This document shows positions 36,158 to 44,926 of a stretch of DNA of 64,000 bases, in pieces (the first letter of the stretch is position 1; the number at the start of each line of letters is the position of its first letter). The DNA is from an uncultured Bacteroidota bacterium (GTDB lineage: Bacteria; Bacteroidota; Bacteroidia; Bacteroidales; P3). The position numbers and the translations under genes were made by a program. The notes under the pieces are model-generated. The model had not been told where the DNA came from and did not search any database. It saw only the letters and a list, made by a program, of their open reading frames with translations. The stretch is taken from contig CADAQX010000009.1 in the NCBI GenBank assembly GCA_902790215.1, forward strand, positions 62,001-126,000, given 5' to 3'.

Positions 36158-36378
36158 ATTATACCACCCGATCCCCCCTCAAAATAGCTAAAAAACGCCC
36201 TTTACTAACCATATGTAGTTTAGCTATTTATTTTCTATGTATTTTCTATTTACTTTCTTTTTACTTTCTATATTATTTCTAATTAAGAAAAGAAATACGA
36301 TGAAAAGATTATGAATCATCAGTACAATAATAAAAAGGAGTAATAAAACACAAATAAACCACACAGGAAACAAATACG

Positions 36379-36404
36379 TAAACCCTAATGACCGATTGGG
36401 ATAA
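36379..36404 (+). repeat. 25 bp dyad motif, copy 5
   Basis: AAACCCTAATGACCGATTGG and flanks, one T shorter in the right arm than the others. It lies about 50 bases from the left tRNA-Leu fragment. Confidence 0.82.
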
Positions 36405-36451
36405 AAGAAGAGTTTTGCAATTGTCTTCTTTCAAGACTTCTGCAAAACTCC

Positions 36452-36469
36452 TTGGTGCCCGGAACAGGA
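36452..36469 (-). repeat. tRNA-Leu 3' end fragment (left att-like copy)
   Basis: TTGGTGCCCGGAACAGGA is identical to the last bases of tRNA-Leu(CAG) plus one flanking T. The match stops at the next base, where the T-arm should continue, so no tRNA can form here. Confidence 0.8.
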
Positions 36470-36920
36470 ACGCCCCAGGCACCTCTACTTATTAGTAACT
36501 GTTTGTGGTTGTTATCATTGTTGCTTTTGACGGTTCAAAACCGAACAATAAAACTGAATAATTTCTCAAAAAGGTGGCCAATCCTGCTCCGTATAAGGAA
36601 GCCATCAGTCCATGCTGTATAAAAGTACCTGACCCCTTGATTCCCTGTCTCCCTTCTATGTGGGTTCTATGTGCCTTCTTTGAAATCATCATAACTGCAA
36701 TAAAATTAGCACTTTATCTATTCCAAACAGAAGCCACTGATAATCAGCATCCTAATATTAGAATCACCCATCAGCCCCACTTCGCCCATTCGCCCAATTA
36801 AACCCAACGTCCCGTGTGTTGCCGTGCCACAGCAACACAAAAGCCACCGTGCCCAAGCTATCAGCCTGACGCTTCGTTCTGTGGGCGGCCTTTATGGCCG
36901 TCAACAATCCTCCTATCCCA

Positions 36921-37187
36921 CTAAAAGCCAACTTGGCAATTCAAATATGCGGTGTAAATATTTTCTGTCTCATTGGTCTTTAACAATATCATTTTGAAAT
37001 TGGGAGCGATCTTTACATATTTGCCAATTTTGAATTGGGCACCAAGGATTGCAGATGATTCATCTTTCGCACTATTCTTGCTATTTCGGGAATACAAGTC
37101 ATCGAATCGCACAAACAAAGATATGTATTTGGGCAGGTTTACCATGGCGAACAGAGAATTCAAATCTGCCGAACTTAAAAGACTTCC
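36921..37187 (-). pseudogene. C-terminal fragment of the phosphate-island porin
   Basis: About 80 codons directly behind the pstB stop match the end of the porin at 40775-41755: both have AMVNLPK, ISLFVRFDDLYSR and AILGAQFKIGKYVKIAPNF in the same order. The homology begins within ADLNSLFAM, right after pstB, with no start codon or signal peptide. It therefore looks like a duplicated 3' end, placed where pst operons often carry phoU. It may still be transcribed with the operon. Confidence 0.8.
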
Positions 37188-37955
37188 TTATCCCATCTTT
37201 CCCGTCAGATAAGCCTTTGTTCGTTCGTCAATAGGGTTTGTAAACATTGTTTCAGTATCTCCGTACTCGACAAGTTCCCCCAAATACATAAACATCGATT
37301 TTGACGATATGCGCTTTGCCTGCCCCATATTGTGGGTTACTATCAAGATGGTAACCTCCTTTTGAAGATCGAGCAAAAGTTCCTCGATATGTTTCGTTGC
37401 GATAGGGTCAAGAGCCGATGTGGGTTCGTCCATCAATAGCACATCGGGCTTCATTGCCAAGGCACGGGCAATGCATAAGCGTTGCTGCTGACCGCCAGAA
37501 AGGAATGTACCCTTCTTGTTCAGTACGTCCTTCACTTCATCCCAGAGGGCTACGCTTTTTAAACAGCGTTCAACTGTTGTGTCTTTTTCTGCCTTTGAAA
37601 GTTTAATACCATTCAAGGAAAATCCCGACAAAACATTATCATAGATGCTCATCGTGGGGAATGGTGCAGGACGCTGAAAGACCATACCCACACGACGGCG
37701 CACATCGATTGGTTCCATCAAAAGAATATTTTCGCCATTGAGCAAAATCTCGCCGTCAACACGGATGTTCTGATAGAGATTGTGCATAAGGTTCACAGCG
37801 CGTAGGAGGGTGGACTTTCCACAGCCGGAAGGTCCCATAATAGCAGTGATGGTATTTCGTTCGATGGCTGCCGATACATACTTCACAGCCATTGTTTGCT
37901 TGGTATATGATACGCAAGTCTTCTTAAATTCAAGTATGGGTATTACTGATTCCAT
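37188..37955 (-). CDS. pstB: Phosphate ABC transporter ATP-binding protein
   Basis: A 255-residue ABC ATPase. Walker A is GPSGCGKST (41-49), the signature LSGGQQQRLCIARALA, Walker B LLMDEPTSALD, and the H-loop VTHNMGQAKRIS is typical of PstB. It energises phosphate import through PstA/PstC. Its start overlaps the end of pstA by 13 bases, which indicates translational coupling. Unlike many pst operons there is no phoU behind it; a porin fragment follows at once. Confidence 0.95.
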   Translation of the reverse strand: MESVIPILEFKKTCVSYTKQTMAVKYVSAAIERNTITAIMGPSGCGKSTLLRAVNLMHNLYQNIRVDGEILLNGENILLMEPIDVRRRVGMVFQRPAPFPTMSIYDNVLSGFSLNGIKLSKAEKDTTVERCLKSVALWDEVKDVLNKKGTFLSGGQQQRLCIARALAMKPDVLLMDEPTSALDPIATKHIEELLLDLQKEVTILIVTHNMGQAKRISSKSMFMYLGELVEYGDTETMFTNPIDERTKAYLTGKMG

Positions 37956-38809
37956 TTCTTTGCAAGATATTTAGCGGTAAGATTTAATGCAAGTACAAAT
38001 AGCAAGAGGAAGAGCGATGCACCCCAAATCAACTCTTGCAAGTTAGGGTCGTTGAAAAATTCCCAAATAAGCAGAGGTACTGCCGAGATGGGCTTATCAA
38101 CAGAGAAGCGGATAAGCGAACAACCAAGAGCTGTGAACATTAGCGGTGCAGTCTCTCCAATTACTCGCGAAACGGCAAGTAGTATGCCTGTGAAGATACC
38201 ACCGAACGCAGCAGGCAGCTGCACTCGCATCATCACTCGTGCCTTGTTGCCTCCGAGAGCCAATCCCACCTCCTTGAGTGATGCTGGAAGAATCTTCAGG
38301 GTCTCTTCTGTTGAACGAACGATAAGCGGAACCATCATGATGCAGAGTGCCACGCTGCCTGCGATTGCCGAATAGCCTTTCATCGGAACAACCACCCATA
38401 TATAGGTTATGATACCGATAATTACCGATGGCGTACCTTGCAGAAGGTCAGTCAGATAACTAACAAATAGAGCAAATCGATTCTTACTATTCTCTGCCAA
38501 ACATGCTCCACAAAGAACACCCAACGGAACGGCAACAATTACAGCCATGCCAAGCATAATCATTGTCCCGACTATACCATTTGCGATGCCTCCAGGTATG
38601 GGTTCGCCCGCTTCGAAAGCCTTCATTGCCTTGTACGCTGTTGGTGTCGGCTCTGTAAAGAACGCCCAAGAGAGTTGATGGTAGCCACGCAGCAATACTT
38701 CTCCCAAAATGGCAAGCAACGGAACGGCAGTAAGTGCTGCCAACAGGCAAATGCCCCAAAGCATCAACTTGTCTTTTGCCAAACGGCGTTTTATTTTCGA
38801 TCTATCCAT
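37943..38809 (-). CDS. pstA: Phosphate ABC transporter permease PstA
   Basis: A 288-residue inner-membrane permease with six predicted helices and the EAA-like loop (ILPASLKEVGLALGGNKARV) that contacts PstB. A long periplasmic loop (HQLSWAFFTEPTPTAYKAM) is typical of PstA. It overlaps pstB by 13 bases and starts 2 bases after the pstC stop. Codon use in pstA and pstB looks less GC-rich at third positions than in Pit or phoR of the same island (visual impression only). Confidence 0.94.
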   Translation of the reverse strand: MDRSKIKRRLAKDKLMLWGICLLAALTAVPLLAILGEVLLRGYHQLSWAFFTEPTPTAYKAMKAFEAGEPIPGGIANGIVGTMIMLGMAVIVAVPLGVLCGACLAENSKNRFALFVSYLTDLLQGTPSVIIGIITYIWVVVPMKGYSAIAGSVALCIMMVPLIVRSTEETLKILPASLKEVGLALGGNKARVMMRVQLPAAFGGIFTGILLAVSRVIGETAPLMFTALGCSLIRFSVDKPISAVPLLIWEFFNDPNLQELIWGASLFLLLFVLALNLTAKYLAKKWNQ

Positions 38810-38811
38810 AA

Positions 38812-39669
38812 TTAAACTATCCTTGCGCGTTTAATCATAATTTTACCTATTATATTGATAAGGGCGGTAATCAGAAACAATACCAATCCTATGGCAATCA
38901 AAGACGACAGGCGCAAATCGTCTGCCTCGCCAAACTGATTGGCAATGATTGAAGCCATAGAATTTCCCGTCGATTGTATAGAATCGGGAATATTGTTGGT
39001 ATTTCCAATAAGCATTGTAACGGTCATTGTCTCACCCAACGCCCGGCCTATAGCCAATACATACGAAGAGAATATGCCCGAACCGGCTACGGGGAAAATG
39101 ATTTTTCTTATCACCTCGGCGCGGGTCGCCCCCAGGCTGTATGCTCCTTCTTTCAAGTCATTTGGCACCATCTTGATAAATTCGGCACTAAGCGATGCCA
39201 CGTAGGGAATAATCATTATGGCCAAAACAAGTGATGCGGTCAGTACGCCCGAGCCTTGTGGCGAGATATCAAGTGCCATAAGGATGGGCCGTAGCGTGAA
39301 GAAGCCCCACAGGCCATATATAATTGACGGAATACCCGCCAACAAGTCGGTTACGGTACTTAACACCGATGCAACCTTTGTCCCCCTGAAATATTCGCCC
39401 ACGAAAAGTGCAACGGGCAGTGAAAAGGGAATGCAAAAGACGAGCGCCAGCAAGGCAGTCATCAGTGTGCCTGTAATGAATGGCAACGCTCCGTACTGTT
39501 CATTGCCTGCGGTGTAGCTCCACTGCGAAGAGGTAAGGAAGTTCAGAAATCCGAAATGTTCAAAAGCATCGTATGCGTCAGTGACGAGGGCGTAAACAAC
39601 GCCCCCGCACACTATCGGCACAATCAATGCTGCTACAAACAATATTATTCTGTAAAGTTTATCATTCAT
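38812..39669 (-). CDS. pstC: Phosphate ABC transporter permease PstC
   Basis: A 285-residue permease, six helices, with the binding-protein-dependent transport domain and EAA loop (MVPNDLKEGAYSLGATRAEV). The family stretch FLTSSQWSYTAGNEQYGALPFITGTL sits in the first periplasmic region. I chose the ATG at 39669 (MNDKLYRIILF); the frame is open 33 bases more but that part overlaps the pstS 3' end. It forms the membrane channel with PstA. Confidence 0.93.
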   Translation of the reverse strand: MNDKLYRIILFVAALIVPIVCGGVVYALVTDAYDAFEHFGFLNFLTSSQWSYTAGNEQYGALPFITGTLMTALLALVFCIPFSLPVALFVGEYFRGTKVASVLSTVTDLLAGIPSIIYGLWGFFTLRPILMALDISPQGSGVLTASLVLAIMIIPYVASLSAEFIKMVPNDLKEGAYSLGATRAEVIRKIIFPVAGSGIFSSYVLAIGRALGETMTVTMLIGNTNNIPDSIQSTGNSMASIIANQFGEADDLRLSSLIAIGLVLFLITALINIIGKIMIKRARIV

Positions 39670-39685
39670 AGACCAATCCAAAACT

Positions 39686-40747
39686 TTACTGCAGTATCGC
39701 AACTCCGTCGTATGTTACGGCCTTCAGGTTTTCCATACTCAATTCTTTTGCCTTCGCTGGCAGCGGGGCGTAGTGTACTTCCGAGGTGATGTTCTGTACC
39801 TCGTCAGAGAGAATATACTGCAACAGATCGAGTGTGGCTTCGGCCTGCTCCTTGCTACGGCCGGAGTAGTTCTGCTCCTTGTATATAATTATCCAGGTGA
39901 ATGCCGAGATAGGATAGGCACCGGCGGCATCCGCATTGGTGATTGACGTACGGGTGTCGGCTGGAATTGTGCCTGCCGCGGCTGCTGAAATAGATTCAGC
40001 CGTCGGCAACACAAATTCACCTATCGCGTTCTGAATGATGGCATAGGGAATCTTCTGTGCAAATGCGTACTCTGAACCTACATAACCGATAGAGTTTTTG
40101 GTTTGTGAGATGACGCCTGCAACACCGGGATTACCCTTAGCGGCCTGTCCCGAAGGAAAATTTACCGACTTGCCGGCACCGAACTTCTCTTTCCACATAG
40201 GACTGACTTTTGCAAGATAGTCGGTGAAGATGAATGTCGTGCCTGAACCATCGGAACGGAATACGGGAATGATGGCCTCGGCAGGGAGCGCCACACCAGG
40301 ATTGAGAGCGGTCAGACGCTCGTCGTTCCACATCCTAATCTTGCCGGCAAAGATGTCTGCCACCACCTCGCCTGTAAGTTTCAGCTCCTTTACGCCGTCC
40401 AAATTATAGGCCACAACGACGGCACCCATACAAGTCGGGACGTGAACCACAGGCTCCATTTCCGCCATCTCCTTGTCGGTGAGGAAAGCATCGCTGCCGG
40501 CAAAATCCACAACCTTGTCGCGCAAGTTGCGAACGCCACCGCCCGAGCCGACACCACCGTACGCAACTATATCACCATTCACCTGGGCAAAGTTCTCAAA
40601 AACCACGTTGTAAAAAGGAAGAGGGAATGTTGCTCCTGCTCCCGAAAGTTCCTGGGCCTCACGAGCACCATTTTTGGCGTTGCCGCCACACGATGCCATT
40701 GCTATGGCAACTGCCAATGTCATAATTGACGAAAAAATCTGTTTCAT
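39686..40747 (-). CDS. pstS: Phosphate-binding lipoprotein PstS
   Basis: A 353-residue periplasmic binding protein anchored as a lipoprotein (Cys20 in AMASC). Phosphate-site segments are GAGATFPLPFY, DFAGSDAFL and FRSDGSGTTFIF. It captures phosphate for PstCAB. It lies between the porin gene (27 bases upstream) and pstC (16 bases downstream), so the operon order is porin-pstS-pstC-pstA-pstB. Confidence 0.95.
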   Translation of the reverse strand: MKQIFSSIMTLAVAIAMASCGGNAKNGAREAQELSGAGATFPLPFYNVVFENFAQVNGDIVAYGGVGSGGGVRNLRDKVVDFAGSDAFLTDKEMAEMEPVVHVPTCMGAVVVAYNLDGVKELKLTGEVVADIFAGKIRMWNDERLTALNPGVALPAEAIIPVFRSDGSGTTFIFTDYLAKVSPMWKEKFGAGKSVNFPSGQAAKGNPGVAGVISQTKNSIGYVGSEYAFAQKIPYAIIQNAIGEFVLPTAESISAAAAGTIPADTRTSITNADAAGAYPISAFTWIIIYKEQNYSGRSKEQAEATLDLLQYILSDEVQNITSEVHYAPLPAKAKELSMENLKAVTYDGVAILQ

Positions 40748-40774
40748 AATGATACTAATTATTTAAAATGTTTG

Positions 40775-41755
40775 TCAGATACCAAAGTAACAATTCACGT
40801 ATGCCCAGTATTGGCTCTTTGCGCCGTCGGCTTTCGGCATTGCCATCCTGAAATTGGGAGCAATCTTTACATATTTGCCGATTTTGAATTGGGCGCCCAG
40901 GATGGCTGCCGATTCGTCGTTCGCGCCGTTCCAGCAGCTACGGGAATACAGGTCGTCAAACCGCACAAACAGGGATATGCCTTTGGGCAGGTTTACCATA
41001 GCGTACAACGAGTAGCCGCTCAGGTCGGCATCCGCCACGCCCGATGTGTTGGCCATATAGCTGTATTCGGCCCCGACGGCAAACCGCTCGTGGCGGTAGC
41101 CAGCAAAAGCCGCCAGGTTTGCCGTGTTCTTCCGCCCCTCCGCTCCGCTCTCGTTCAAGCCTCCGTACAGGCGGATATGGAAACCTTCGGCCGGAGTGAG
41201 CGTCACGCCCAGGCCGTAGTTCAGACCGTCCCCTGCCTGAATCTTCTTATAACCCTCGCCGTTCACCACAATGGCGTCGGCCGAAATCCAGTCGGCAAAC
41301 CGATAGGCTGCCGAGAGACCCAAATCGGCACTGCTGCCGAACTTGTACTCGTCCTGGAAAGACTTCCAGATGTAGCGATAGCCCCAGAACTTCTCCTGAA
41401 ACTTGAATTGCGTGGTCGAAATTAGTCCGCCGTTCAACGCAAGGCGGCCGCTCTCCCACGACACCATCGCGTGCTTGATATAAGCAATGCGCTGGTAATC
41501 ACTCACATCAGTCGACTTGCCGATGTCCAGCACCCCCTTGACCGACAGTCCGCTTCCGAGCTTGTATTCATAACCCAGGTAGCTTCTGTCCAGTTCAAAG
41601 CCCCGATTGTCGTTCTCCGAGCCGAAACCCGTGTGGAAATTTCCAAACACCTCCACAATCGCTTTGCCTTTCGGCTCCCCGATTTCAGCGTTTCTTTCCT
41701 GCGCCACGCCACTGACTGAAGTGGCTAACGCCAATAAAATCATCATTTTGTTCAT
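40775..41755 (-). CDS. Outer-membrane phosphate-type porin
   Basis: A 326-residue predicted beta-barrel with signal peptide (MMILLALATSVSGVAQ). Alternating amphipathic strands, many Tyr/Trp and Gly, the FVRFDDLYSR stretch and the closing YVNCYFGI, which ends in an aromatic-x pattern, support a porin of the OprO/OprP-like (phosphate-selective) group. As first gene of the pst operon it most likely brings phosphate across the outer membrane. A minus-strand TATTTTTG -7 element lies 25 bases before the ATG at 41755. A partial duplicate of its 3' end lies at 36921-37187. Confidence 0.82.
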   Translation of the reverse strand: MNKMMILLALATSVSGVAQERNAEIGEPKGKAIVEVFGNFHTGFGSENDNRGFELDRSYLGYEYKLGSGLSVKGVLDIGKSTDVSDYQRIAYIKHAMVSWESGRLALNGGLISTTQFKFQEKFWGYRYIWKSFQDEYKFGSSADLGLSAAYRFADWISADAIVVNGEGYKKIQAGDGLNYGLGVTLTPAEGFHIRLYGGLNESGAEGRKNTANLAAFAGYRHERFAVGAEYSYMANTSGVADADLSGYSLYAMVNLPKGISLFVRFDDLYSRSCWNGANDESAAILGAQFKIGKYVKIAPNFRMAMPKADGAKSQYWAYVNCYFGI

Positions 41756-41917
41756 AATATCGTATGTTTTAATCACGCTGCAAAAATAGGCAGGCGATAT
41801 TACAACGGTATGACGATTTTATGAAAATTTGACTTGTAACAATCTTTTCATTTCATCTTAACAGCTTTGTAATATGAGCCCGCTATTTTTGTGGATGAAA
41901 AATAAACATTAAGGAAA
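41756..41917. promoter_or_regulatory. Divergent phosphate-regulon control region with Pho-box-like repeats
   Basis: Minus-strand TATTTTTG (41781-41788) and plus-strand TATTTTTG (41884-41891) face outward. Upstream of the porin promoter, GTCATA and GTAATA (minus strand, about 41795-41815) are spaced by 11 bases. On the Pit side TGTAAC and TTTCAT (41836-41852) and TTAACA and TGTAAT (41858-41873) are also about 10-11 bases apart. This resembles the direct 11 bp half-site repeats of PhoB boxes. PhoB binding is inference from spacing and context. Confidence 0.5.
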
Positions 41918-44170
41918 ATGGAAACAACTTGTTATCTGATTATTATTGTATTTCTGCTGGTGCTGGCAGTGGTGGATTTGTTTGTCGGGGTCAGCAACGA
42001 CGCCGTCAATTTTATGAATTCGGCCATCGGGGCCAAGGTGGCGCGGTTCCGCACCGTTCTCATCGTTGCCTCGGTGGGAATCATTGCTGGAGCCCTGCTG
42101 TCGGCGGGAATGATGGATGTGGCGCGGCACGGCATCATGCAACCGGCCTACTACTCTTTCAGCGAGGTGATGATGCTCTTCCTAGCCGTAATGGTAACGG
42201 ATGTGATTGTCCTTGATGTGTTCAACTCACGTGGAATGCCTACATCCACCACCGTGTCGTTGGTGTTCGAGCTTTTGGGCGGCACATTCGTTTTGGCACT
42301 CCTTAAGATGTCAACCGACGGCAGTCTGGAAATGTCCGATCTTCTCAATTCCAGCAAGGCGTTGTCCGTCATCATCGCCATTTTCGTTAGCGTCGCCCTC
42401 GCCTTTGTTACGGGTGCCGTGGTTCAGTGGATTTCCCGTCTCATCTTCACCTTCCGCCCCCATCGGCATCCTTACGCCGAGGCTTTCTTTGGAGGTATCG
42501 CATTTACAATACTTTCCTATTTCATCTTCATTAAGGGGCTTGCCGGCACTCCCCTTTTCGGAGACGAAACCAAGGCGTGGATTGCCCAAAACACTGGGAT
42601 GCTTTTGTTCTGCATATTTTGTGTGACGACATTTATTTCACTTTGCCTTGTCATTGTGAGGGTGAACATCTTCCGTCTCGTCGTCCTTTTCGGGACTTTT
42701 GCTTTGGCGATGGCTTTTGCAAGCAACGACCTGGTGAACTTTGTCGGTGTGCCTCTCGCCGGTTTGTCCTCATTCCAAGACTGGATGCAGCACGGAGCCA
42801 CCGACCCCGACACATTTATGATGAACGCCCTGATGGAGTCGGAGAAATCGCCGTTTGGCTATCTGGCCGTCGCCGGGGTGATAATGATTGTGGCATTGGC
42901 CACCTCGAAGAAGGCCCAGAATGTGGTGAAGACCGAGGTGGGCCTGGGCCGACAGGACGAGAGCGACGAGATGTTCGGCTCCAGCCAGGCAGCGCGTACC
43001 ATAGTGCGTTCGGCGCAAGCGGCCAAGACGGCCGTTTCGAGCATCACTCCACGTTGGCTTCGCCGGGCCATACGGCAGCGTTTCGACACCGAGAATGCCG
43101 AAATACTGGGCGGCGCATCGTTCGATATGGTGCGGGCATCGGTCAACCTGGTGCTGGCATCGGTATTGATAGTCATCGGCACCAACTACAAACTGCCACT
43201 CTCCACCACCTACGTAACCTTTATGGTGGCTATGGGAACAAGTCTTGCCGACGGCGCTTGGGGACGCGACAGCGCTGTGTTCCGCGTCACGGGAGTCCTC
43301 AGCGTCATCGGCGGTTGGTTCCTCACGGCCGGCATTGCCTTCGTCTCGTGCGCCCTGGTCTGCCTGCTGTTCTATTTTGGCGGCTTCATCGCTATGTTTG
43401 CCTTGATGATTTTGGCGGCATTCTTCGTGGTGAAGGGCAACATCACCTACCGCAAGAAAAAACTGGAGGACAAGGACGCACTTCTCGCTTCCATTATGCA
43501 CAGCCACGACGCAGAGATTGTGTGGGACCTGCTGCGAAAACATATCAGCCACACGCAGAGCGACACCTGCCGTTTCACCTCCGAACAATACAACCGCATC
43601 CTCGACGGTCTGATGTCTGAGAACCTTAAAGGGTTGCGCGCCACGCAACTGCTGCTGAAAGACAAACAGGAGGAGCTGAAAAGGGTGCGCCACCGCGAGT
43701 TTGTCGCCTTGCACCGCATTCCCGAGGACATCGCACTGGAACACAACACCTGGTTCCATCTTGGCGCCAACAGCAACCAGCAGTTCATCTACTGCCTGAA
43801 GCGGCTGCTCGAGCCGATAAAGGAGCATATCGACAACAATTTCAACCCCGTACCGGCGGCCTTTATGGAAGAGTTCCGCCCCATCCGCAACCGCATCGGC
43901 AATCTGATGGACGAGACTTGCGAGATGCTCACCACTTGCTGTTTCGACCACGAAAAAAGAGTGCTCGAGGAGGCCGAACTCTGCAAAAAAGAGCTCTCTG
44001 CCCTGCGCAAAACACACATCGACCGTATGCAGAGGCGGACGGGCACAGCCGACTACAAAACATCGCTCATCTACCTGAACATCCTTCAGGAAAGCCAGGA
44101 ACTCCTCAACATCATGCGCCACCAACTGAAAGCCGCACGCAAGATGCTCGCAGAGAATAAGCATTTTTAA
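41918..44170 (+). CDS. Pit-type inorganic phosphate transporter fused to a PhoU-like domain
   Basis: A 750-residue inner-membrane protein. The PiT (PHO-4) part has duplicated signatures, GVSNDAVNFMNSAIGAK and ASNDLVNFVG, plus LPLSTTYVTFMVAMGTSLADG, in about 12 helices over residues 1-505. The last ~230 residues are soluble, helical and charged (HDAEIVWDLLRKHI, YNRILDGLMSENLKGLRATQ, RPIRNRIGNLMDETCEMLTT). They resemble PhoU/DUF47 bundles. Such proteins often accompany Pit transporters as separate genes; here they are one chain. No phoU is in the pst operon, so this tail may take its regulatory role. Transport of phosphate with cation or metal is expected. Confidence 0.9.
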   Translation: METTCYLIIIVFLLVLAVVDLFVGVSNDAVNFMNSAIGAKVARFRTVLIVASVGIIAGALLSAGMMDVARHGIMQPAYYSFSEVMMLFLAVMVTDVIVLDVFNSRGMPTSTTVSLVFELLGGTFVLALLKMSTDGSLEMSDLLNSSKALSVIIAIFVSVALAFVTGAVVQWISRLIFTFRPHRHPYAEAFFGGIAFTILSYFIFIKGLAGTPLFGDETKAWIAQNTGMLLFCIFCVTTFISLCLVIVRVNIFRLVVLFGTFALAMAFASNDLVNFVGVPLAGLSSFQDWMQHGATDPDTFMMNALMESEKSPFGYLAVAGVIMIVALATSKKAQNVVKTEVGLGRQDESDEMFGSSQAARTIVRSAQAAKTAVSSITPRWLRRAIRQRFDTENAEILGGASFDMVRASVNLVLASVLIVIGTNYKLPLSTTYVTFMVAMGTSLADGAWGRDSAVFRVTGVLSVIGGWFLTAGIAFVSCALVCLLFYFGGFIAMFALMILAAFFVVKGNITYRKKKLEDKDALLASIMHSHDAEIVWDLLRKHISHTQSDTCRFTSEQYNRILDGLMSENLKGLRATQLLLKDKQEELKRVRHREFVALHRIPEDIALEHNTWFHLGANSNQQFIYCLKRLLEPIKEHIDNNFNPVPAAFMEEFRPIRNRIGNLMDETCEMLTTCCFDHEKRVLEEAELCKKELSALRKTHIDRMQRRTGTADYKTSLIYLNILQESQELLNIMRHQLKAARKMLAENKHF

Positions 44171-44227
44171 CCAAACACAACACAATAAAAAACAGTTCAT
44201 TCCGTTTTATTTCTAATAATTTACAGC

Positions 44228-44920
44228 ATGATAAAAAACCGCACATACAACATTCTTGTTGTTGACGACGAAATCGACATTTGTCAGATACTGCAATATA
44301 ATTTAGAGAAAGAAGGCTATTCCGTTGCGGTGGCAACATCCGCAGAAGAAGCCCTGCAAAACAATATTCCCAATTTCAACCTCTTGCTACTCGATGTGAT
44401 GATGGACGGAATGTCGGGCTTCGAACTGGCAAGTGCGTTGAAAAACAACGAGAAAACATCAGACATCCCTATTATCTTCCTGACGGCAAAAGATTCGGAG
44501 CAAGACATCTTGCACGGTTTCGGACTTGGTGCCGACGATTATATCTCAAAACCGTTCAGGATACTGGAACTATTGGCCAGGGTCAAGGTTGTTTTAACCA
44601 GGTCGGACCGCAAAGAAAAACCGGCGAAGGACACCCTGCAATATGAGGGCATTGTGCTAAACACCAGCCAAAAGAAGGTACACGTCGACGGAGTGGAAGT
44701 CCCATTCACAAGGACCGAGTTCGAACTGCTGGCCCTGCTGCTGTCGGTTCGTGGACGTGTGCTCTCCCGGCAAGAGTTGATTGACCGCATCTGGCCCAAC
44801 GATGCCACGGTGATGGACCGGACGGTCGACGTGAACATCCTGAGGATACGGAAAAAGATTGAGCCCTATTCTTCGTGTATCGGGACAAAGATGGGCTACG
44901 GTTATTATTTCAAGGACTGA
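44228..44920 (+). CDS. PhoB-like response regulator (OmpR family)
   Basis: A 230-residue regulator. The receiver has Asp13/Asp14, phospho-acceptor Asp56 in LLLDVMMDG, Thr86 and Lys108 in KPF. The C-terminal winged helix shows TRTEFELLALLLSVRGRVLSR and DRTVDVNILRIRKKI. The position beside pst/pit genes and a PhoR-type kinase supports control of the phosphate-starvation response. The kinase gene starts 7 bases downstream. Length is standard. Confidence 0.9.
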   Translation: MIKNRTYNILVVDDEIDICQILQYNLEKEGYSVAVATSAEEALQNNIPNFNLLLLDVMMDGMSGFELASALKNNEKTSDIPIIFLTAKDSEQDILHGFGLGADDYISKPFRILELLARVKVVLTRSDRKEKPAKDTLQYEGIVLNTSQKKVHVDGVEVPFTRTEFELLALLLSVRGRVLSRQELIDRIWPNDATVMDRTVDVNILRIRKKIEPYSSCIGTKMGYGYYFKD

Positions 44921-44926
44921 GGCGAT

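Larger units (their letters stand above)
35973..36920. other. Gene-free left border of the phosphate island
   Basis: It contains the lipoprotein terminator, three copies of the dyad motif, an A/T-rich tract with loosely repeated TATTTTCTAT/TTACTTTCT blocks (36220-36300), a 10 bp hairpin (36410-36419 with 36441-36450), and an 18-base tRNA-Leu 3' end copy (36452-36469). Short open frames at 36492-36692 and 36574-36801 have no recognisable family. I see no intact recombinase or integrase here. Confidence 0.6.

Noticed and set aside
36452-36469. A second tRNA-Leu gene at the left fragment
   Set aside because: Only the 3' end is present; the sequence diverges at once inside the T-arm, so no cloverleaf can form.
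36492-36801. Small frames on both strands next to the left tRNA fragment
   Set aside because: They overlap one another, show no family signature and no ribosome site. I cannot support them as genes.
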